DNA from: Paratrimastix pyriformis
Lineage: Eukaryota; Preaxostyla; Paratrimastigidae
Reading direction: 5' to 3'
Assembly (NCBI GenBank): GCA_027972325.1
Contig: JAPMOS010000298.1
Location: forward strand, 1-32,282
DNA length: 32,282 nt
A model generated the notes under the pieces. It was not told the origin of the DNA, searched no databases, and saw only the letters and a list, made by a program, of their open reading frames with translations. The position numbers and the translations under genes are program-made. Below are positions 28,985-32,282 of this stretch, piece after piece. The number at the start of each line of letters is the position of its first letter. The first letter of the stretch is position 1.

Positions 28985-30030
28985 ACACCCCCAACCCCAC
29001 CATCCCCACCACCGCCCCCCGTCCCGCAGTTTTCCGGTCCGGTTTTCTGCAAAAACAAAAATGATCTTATACGAATGCTCGAGGAGGGGGGTGGGGGGTG
29101 AAATCGTTGGAGGGGGCCGGATAATCGGGCTCGGGGGGGGGGGGGGGGGGGAGGGAGGGGGCTGCGTGCATTTCCAGTTTTCTCCCAGAGGATCCCCAAA
29201 ACCGGCTCTCGCTCACCCCCCCCCCCCCCCCGTTCATGAACGCCCTGTGCACTCTGGGTTCTTGTCGACGCCCCGTCCATACAAAACCGGAAACATGTAC
29301 TAAATTTTGTCTCCCTCAATCTTAAATTTTGTCCGTACCAAAGACACTCTTTGTTTCTTGCGCGCTTCGCGCGCCCGAAAGACCCAACACATATGCGGGT
29401 GCGTGCAAGTCCTTGTGTCTGCAAGTCCTTGTGTCTGCAAGTCCGTGTGTCTGCAAGTCCTTGTGTCTGCAAGTCTGTGTGTCTGCAAGTCCGTGTGTCT
29501 GCAAGTCCGTGTGTCTGCAAGTCCGTGTGTGTATCTGTGTGTGGGGGTGGTGGGGGTGGGGGTGGGAGAGGTGCGTGTGTGCGTGTGTGTGTGTGTGTGG
29601 GGGGGGGGGAGGGCAGACACCCGAGCATACCGGGCGCTCCGGTGGCAGCTTGGTCGGACAGCTCCCCGCCACCCCCGACAGATGATTGTGTGCGGACACT
29701 GGCTCTCCGGGGGAGCGACCAGGACGATTGCATTAGACTGGCACACGCCGAGTCGGTTCTCGGGTAACAGACCCGGTCCGTCCTCCTCGCGTCCTCGTCA
29801 GGCCTGCGAAGCGGGGCGGCTCGTCTCGGCCCCCGAGGAGGAGAGCAACGTCCCCCCGCACCGCACCATTCAGACAACACAGCCCTGACGGGGTCCCACG
29901 CTTTATTGCGATCAGCCACTCAACACACCACCAAAGCAGAGACGCGGGGGGGTGGGGTGGGGTGGGGTGGGGGGGGGGGGGGGGGCACGCCACCCTCGGT
30001 GAAGAGAAACCGGATTTGCTTTCGGAGGGG
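28985..30030. other. G/C-run and minisatellite region without a gene
   Basis: A G-run (about 29128-29150) and a C-run (about 29214-29231) face each other, followed by a second long G-run (about 29946-29987). Between them are a hairpin GCGCGC-TTC-GCGCGC (29360-29374), repeated TAAATTTTGTC words (29301 and 29323), a 16-bp minisatellite and a GT-rich tract (about 29570-29610). The 520-codon reverse frame over this region follows the repeats and I do not accept it as a gene. Confidence 0.7.
29400..29535. repeat. 16-bp minisatellite, about 8 copies
   Basis: GTCCGTGTGTCTGCAA and close variants (GTCCTTGTGTCTGCAA) repeat with a 16-bp period. Confidence 0.9.
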
Positions 30031-30037
30031 TGTGGGA

Positions 30038-32107
30038 ATGTGTGCGGTGATTTCAAGAGCGCTTCGGCGTTTTCTTCTTCTTCAGGCTCCCCCGGCACTA
30101 TTCTCAGTTCAACACGATTTACGCAGGGCTATGGCCTGCGAAATCACTGCGGTGAATGATGATCTGGACGACGCAACCATTGCTTTTATTGAAAAACATG
30201 CTTCTATTCTTGATGAAGAAGATCCATTTCTGTGCTTTATTGACGAGCTCGACGATCATCGAGCTATCTTCCGGAGCATGGACCAGCTGAGCCGTCTTTC
30301 CTTCACTTCTACCATGATCCCTGAGTTTGGCAAACTTTTTGGGTATTTGGTGGCCTCTGAGAAGCGCATCCCGTCGACCAAGTTGCTTCAGCGCATCAGT
30401 TTGAGCATTCTACGGTCGGCGGGGGGCGATCAATCTCTGTGCTGCCAAAAGCTTGCGCAATTGATTCAATTCATTTGTGGTGCCACCATTTTCAATTTGG
30501 AGTCTTCCAGCAAGCCCGTTACTGTATCGCGAGTATCGATGGCGACCCCCGTTCCCGCCCGACCTGTGGCTTCGGTGAACCCGTCCACTGCTTCGCCGCA
30601 ATCCGGCCTGTGTCCAAAGTCACCGAGCACTGTCAAACAGCCTCCCGGAAAAGTGACCGCACATTGCATCGACCCCTCAGCTGCCCCGCTTCAGCTTGGA
30701 GGTGGTACGAGTCGGCCACGTCCGCCATCCCCTGAACCTTCGCCAGCAAAGAAGAAGGACAGGGTTGAGGAGAAGGCTGACAGCAATCCTTTTGCTGTGC
30801 GCCCTGCTGTTGCCCACCAGCAGCCCGCGCCGGTCGGGAATCCGTTCGCCAGGGTGCCGCCCCCAGCCCCCACTGCATCTGCAGCAGCCCCCACTGCATC
30901 TGCACCAGCCCCCACTGCATCTGCACCAGCCCCCACTGCGACTCCCACTGTGGCCCCTGCCCATGCCCCTGCCCCTGCCCCTGCCCCTGCCCCTGCCCAT
31001 GTTGCCCCTGCCCATGTTGCCCTGCCCATGCTGCCCCTGCCCATGCTGCCCTGCGCTTGTCCCTGCCCCAGCGCAAGGGCTTCTTGCCACGCCGAAGGGA
31101 GCCTCGCTCTGCCCCACGGATCTGGGGTTGAAGGGGAGCGGGGCGGCTCGAGTGCCCGCGGGACCGGACGGGCCGCGGAGGCGGGACTTTGGATGGTGGA
31201 TCCGCCAACAACACGCCCCGATGTTCGTGTTCCGCACCAGTACCAGATGGTACATGGGGACGCGGATGCCCAACGCCCAAGAAGTCCCAATGTAAGGGAA
31301 TTGTGTTCCTTTCGGTTCAATCTTTTGTCCCGTTGTTCAGTCTTTTCCTGATTTATCTCCTCGATCCACCCTATTCCTTGGTCCCCTCCTCCCCCGTTCT
31401 TTTCTACCTCTCCCTGTCACCATAGCCCCGCCCCTAGCCCTAGTGCCCGCAGAATTGCGGGGACATGGAGGGACTGGGGTCATGTTACCCCCGGCTTCGG
31501 CCGGAATCGGGAGTTTTGCATCTCTATGTTGCAAACATGTATGACACACACACACACACTCTTCTTCAGGAGGAGAAGATGCTGAGGGGCTCGTGTGGAT
31601 TGCTCGAACTTGACTGGTTGGGCTGGGTGTTTCCGCGACTGAACTCTGTGGACTTCACGGAGAAGAAATTCGAATTGGGCGATGTGGAGCTAACCTGGCC
31701 GCCATGCAAGAACTGCGTCTGCATGGGCCAATTCTCATTCTCTCATTTGTTTTCAGGTGATTTGACGCCCTTCGAACCGCCGAAATTCAAGGACCCCTTG
31801 TGGTTGGACGTTGGGCGCGGTTTTCATCGCCCAAGAAGAATCCGCCGCGGGACACTTCGATCAGCGGGATCGGCAGTCGCCCCAGGTGCAACAGGAGCTG
31901 TTCGTCGACACTCGTTGCGTTACACTGCCCAGGAGGTGACCACCGATTGACTCGTCCTAATGTTCGGCACGCATCCTGCTGCTCAAAGGTTACCCCGATC
32001 GGGTAAGAGTTCAACGTTGAAGGTCGAGCAACTCCCACCTCGTGATCTCAGCCTCTCTCATAGATTTGTGCTCGGATGCTCAGTGACCAGCCACGGCGCC
32101 CGGTGTG
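30038..32107 (+). CDS. Unrecognised gene interrupted by retroposon C
   Basis: ATG at 30038 (MCAVISRALRRFLLLQ) leads into the target site of retroposon C; after the element an open frame resumes with KMLRGSCGLLELDWLGWVFP, DFTEKKFELGDVELTWPPCK and NCVCMGQFS. Likely introns follow: TTTTCAG ends one at 31755, GTGACC to CTCAAAG gives 53 nt (31936-31988), and GTAAGAG to CTCATAG gives 61 nt (32003-32063). These are the cleanest splice signals in the window. The exon between 31756 and 31935 is open in more than one frame. No family is recognised. The protein may extend upstream, and the element insertion probably inactivates this copy. Confidence 0.4.
30076..30086 (+). repeat. Left target-site duplication of retroposon C
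   Basis: TCTTCTTCAGG at 30076-30086 is repeated exactly at 31560-31570 after the (AC)n tail. Confidence 0.9.
30087..31559 (+). mobile_element. Retroposon C, 1,473 bp, with 11-bp target duplication
   Basis: It is a near-copy of retroposon B. The first 640 bp appear to differ at a single base. The 3' half differs mostly by indels in C-rich tracts. The 3' end has CCCGC-AGAATT-GCGGG, a UUCG hairpin CCGGC-TTCG-GCCGG (31491-31504), TTTGCA...TGCAAA, GTATG and (AC)n (31544-31559). Exact 11-bp flanking repeats differ from those of B, so B and C are separate insertions and not a segmental duplication. Confidence 0.92.
30131..31351 (+). CDS. Retroposon C ORF, 406 residues
   Basis: ATG at 30131 (MACEITAVNDDL) gives the same first 210 residues as copy B. 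In the Pro/Ala repeats this copy keeps a regular frame longer (APAPTATPTVAPAHAPAPAP, about 30930-31000). It then runs on to TGA 31349-31351, whereas the ending shared with copy B (DFGWWIRQQHAPMFVFRTST, stop 31293-31295) is in a neighbouring frame. Which end is real depends on whether indels in the C-rich tract are true. The protein family is unknown. Confidence 0.6.
   Translation: MACEITAVNDDLDDATIAFIEKHASILDEEDPFLCFIDELDDHRAIFRSMDQLSRLSFTSTMIPEFGKLFGYLVASEKRIPSTKLLQRISLSILRSAGGDQSLCCQKLAQLIQFICGATIFNLESSSKPVTVSRVSMATPVPARPVASVNPSTASPQSGLCPKSPSTVKQPPGKVTAHCIDPSAAPLQLGGGTSRPRPPSPEPSPAKKKDRVEEKADSNPFAVRPAVAHQQPAPVGNPFARVPPPAPTASAAAPTASAPAPTASAPAPTATPTVAPAHAPAPAPAPAPAHVAPAHVALPMLPLPMLPCACPCPSARASCHAEGSLALPHGSGVEGERGGSSARGTGRAAEAGLWMVDPPTTRPDVRVPHQYQMVHGDADAQRPRSPNVRELCSFRFNLLSRCSVFS
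31560..31570 (+). repeat. Right target-site duplication of retroposon C
   Basis: Exact copy of TCTTCTTCAGG; see the left copy at 30076-30086. Confidence 0.9.
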
Positions 32108-32269
32108 ATGCCTTGGAACCACGTTTACTACTTCCGAGACCGTAACGGAGAGGACGCATCTTCCCCTCCTCCCAGCCCCTCACCACACTCCCAACGTGTT
32201 TCAGAGCCTTCCTCCATCAAAAGCGCTCCCAGTGCCTCTCCCTTTCGTTCCCACCCTTTCGGCCCTTGA
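32108..32269 (+). CDS. Short ORF, 53 residues, near the window end
   Basis: ATG at 32108 opens MPWNHVYYFRDRNGEDASSP and continues Ser/Pro-rich to TGA 32267-32269. The first 15 residues look protein-like and the rest disordered. It could be an exon of the preceding gene or the start of a new one. No family is recognised. Confidence 0.3.
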   Translation: MPWNHVYYFRDRNGEDASSPPPSPSPHSQRVSEPSSIKSAPSASPFRSHPFGP

Positions 32270-32282
32270 GAATGCATTCCGA

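Noticed and set aside
28357-29919. 520-codon minus-strand frame
   Set aside because: It covers the reverse of the integrase and then simple repeats; its composition follows the repeats.
22289-31555. Segmental duplication as the origin of copies B and C
   Set aside because: Each has its own exact 11-bp target duplication and an (AC)n tail, so they are separate retroposon insertions.

Overview
This is eukaryotic DNA. It holds spliceosomal-type short introns (about 40-115 nt, many ending in a pyrimidine stretch plus CAG/TAG), non-LTR retrotransposon domains, a Polinton fragment, satellite DNA and minisatellites. Flanks are GC-rich, and an AT-rich Polinton island sits in the middle. The Polinton polymerase and integrase look like animal-type Polintons, so an invertebrate or another small-intron eukaryote is likely, but I cannot name the host. 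No rRNA, tRNA or CRISPR array was recognised.

Layout. 1-3.4 kb: a possible small two-exon gene, a fragment that may be a LINE ORF1-like protein, G-rich low-complexity DNA, a strong hairpin and a 104-bp tandem repeat. 3.42-9.43 kb (+): a decayed LINE whose coding order is USP-like cysteine protease (peptidase C19), AP-type endonuclease, reverse transcriptase, RNase H, CCHC knuckle and C-terminal domain. 9.45-11.27 kb (+): retroposon A, with one ORF and a (CA)n tail. 11.28-16.2 kb: Polinton fossil with integrase (-), protein-primed DNA polymerase B (+), a 127-bp tandem repeat and a small ORF. 16.2-20.1 kb (-): two tandem copies of an unrecognised gene family with coding minisatellites. 20.14-21.2 kb: a 138-142-bp satellite array with a 27-bp dyad in each monomer, lying between divergently oriented genes. 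21.29-28.98 kb (+): a multi-domain locus with a basic Ala/Lys-rich N-terminal part, a ParB/Srx-like domain, a Pro/Gln linker, an adenine-methyltransferase-like domain with a DAPW motif, and a separate retroviral-type integrase with zinc finger and GPY-like tail; I see no reverse transcriptase. Retroposon B (22.288-23.761 kb) is inserted in it. 29-32.28 kb: G/C runs, a 16-bp minisatellite, retroposon C (30.087-31.559 kb) inserted in another gene, and the start of a further ORF.

How it fits together. The window is a nest of mobile elements. The likeliest undescribed items are (1) the LINE with a ubiquitin-protease-like domain fused or adjacent to EN-RT-RNase H; (2) the ParB-like + methyltransferase + integrase locus, which is neither a normal LTR element nor a normal Polinton; and (3) a retroposon family (A, B, C) with a shared 3' end of consecutive hairpins, including a UUCG tetraloop, followed by an (AC)n tail and 11-nt target duplications in B and C. 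B and C match over their first ~640 nt apart from one base but differ by many indels in the C-rich 3' half, so some frameshifts in this window may be sequence errors rather than decay.
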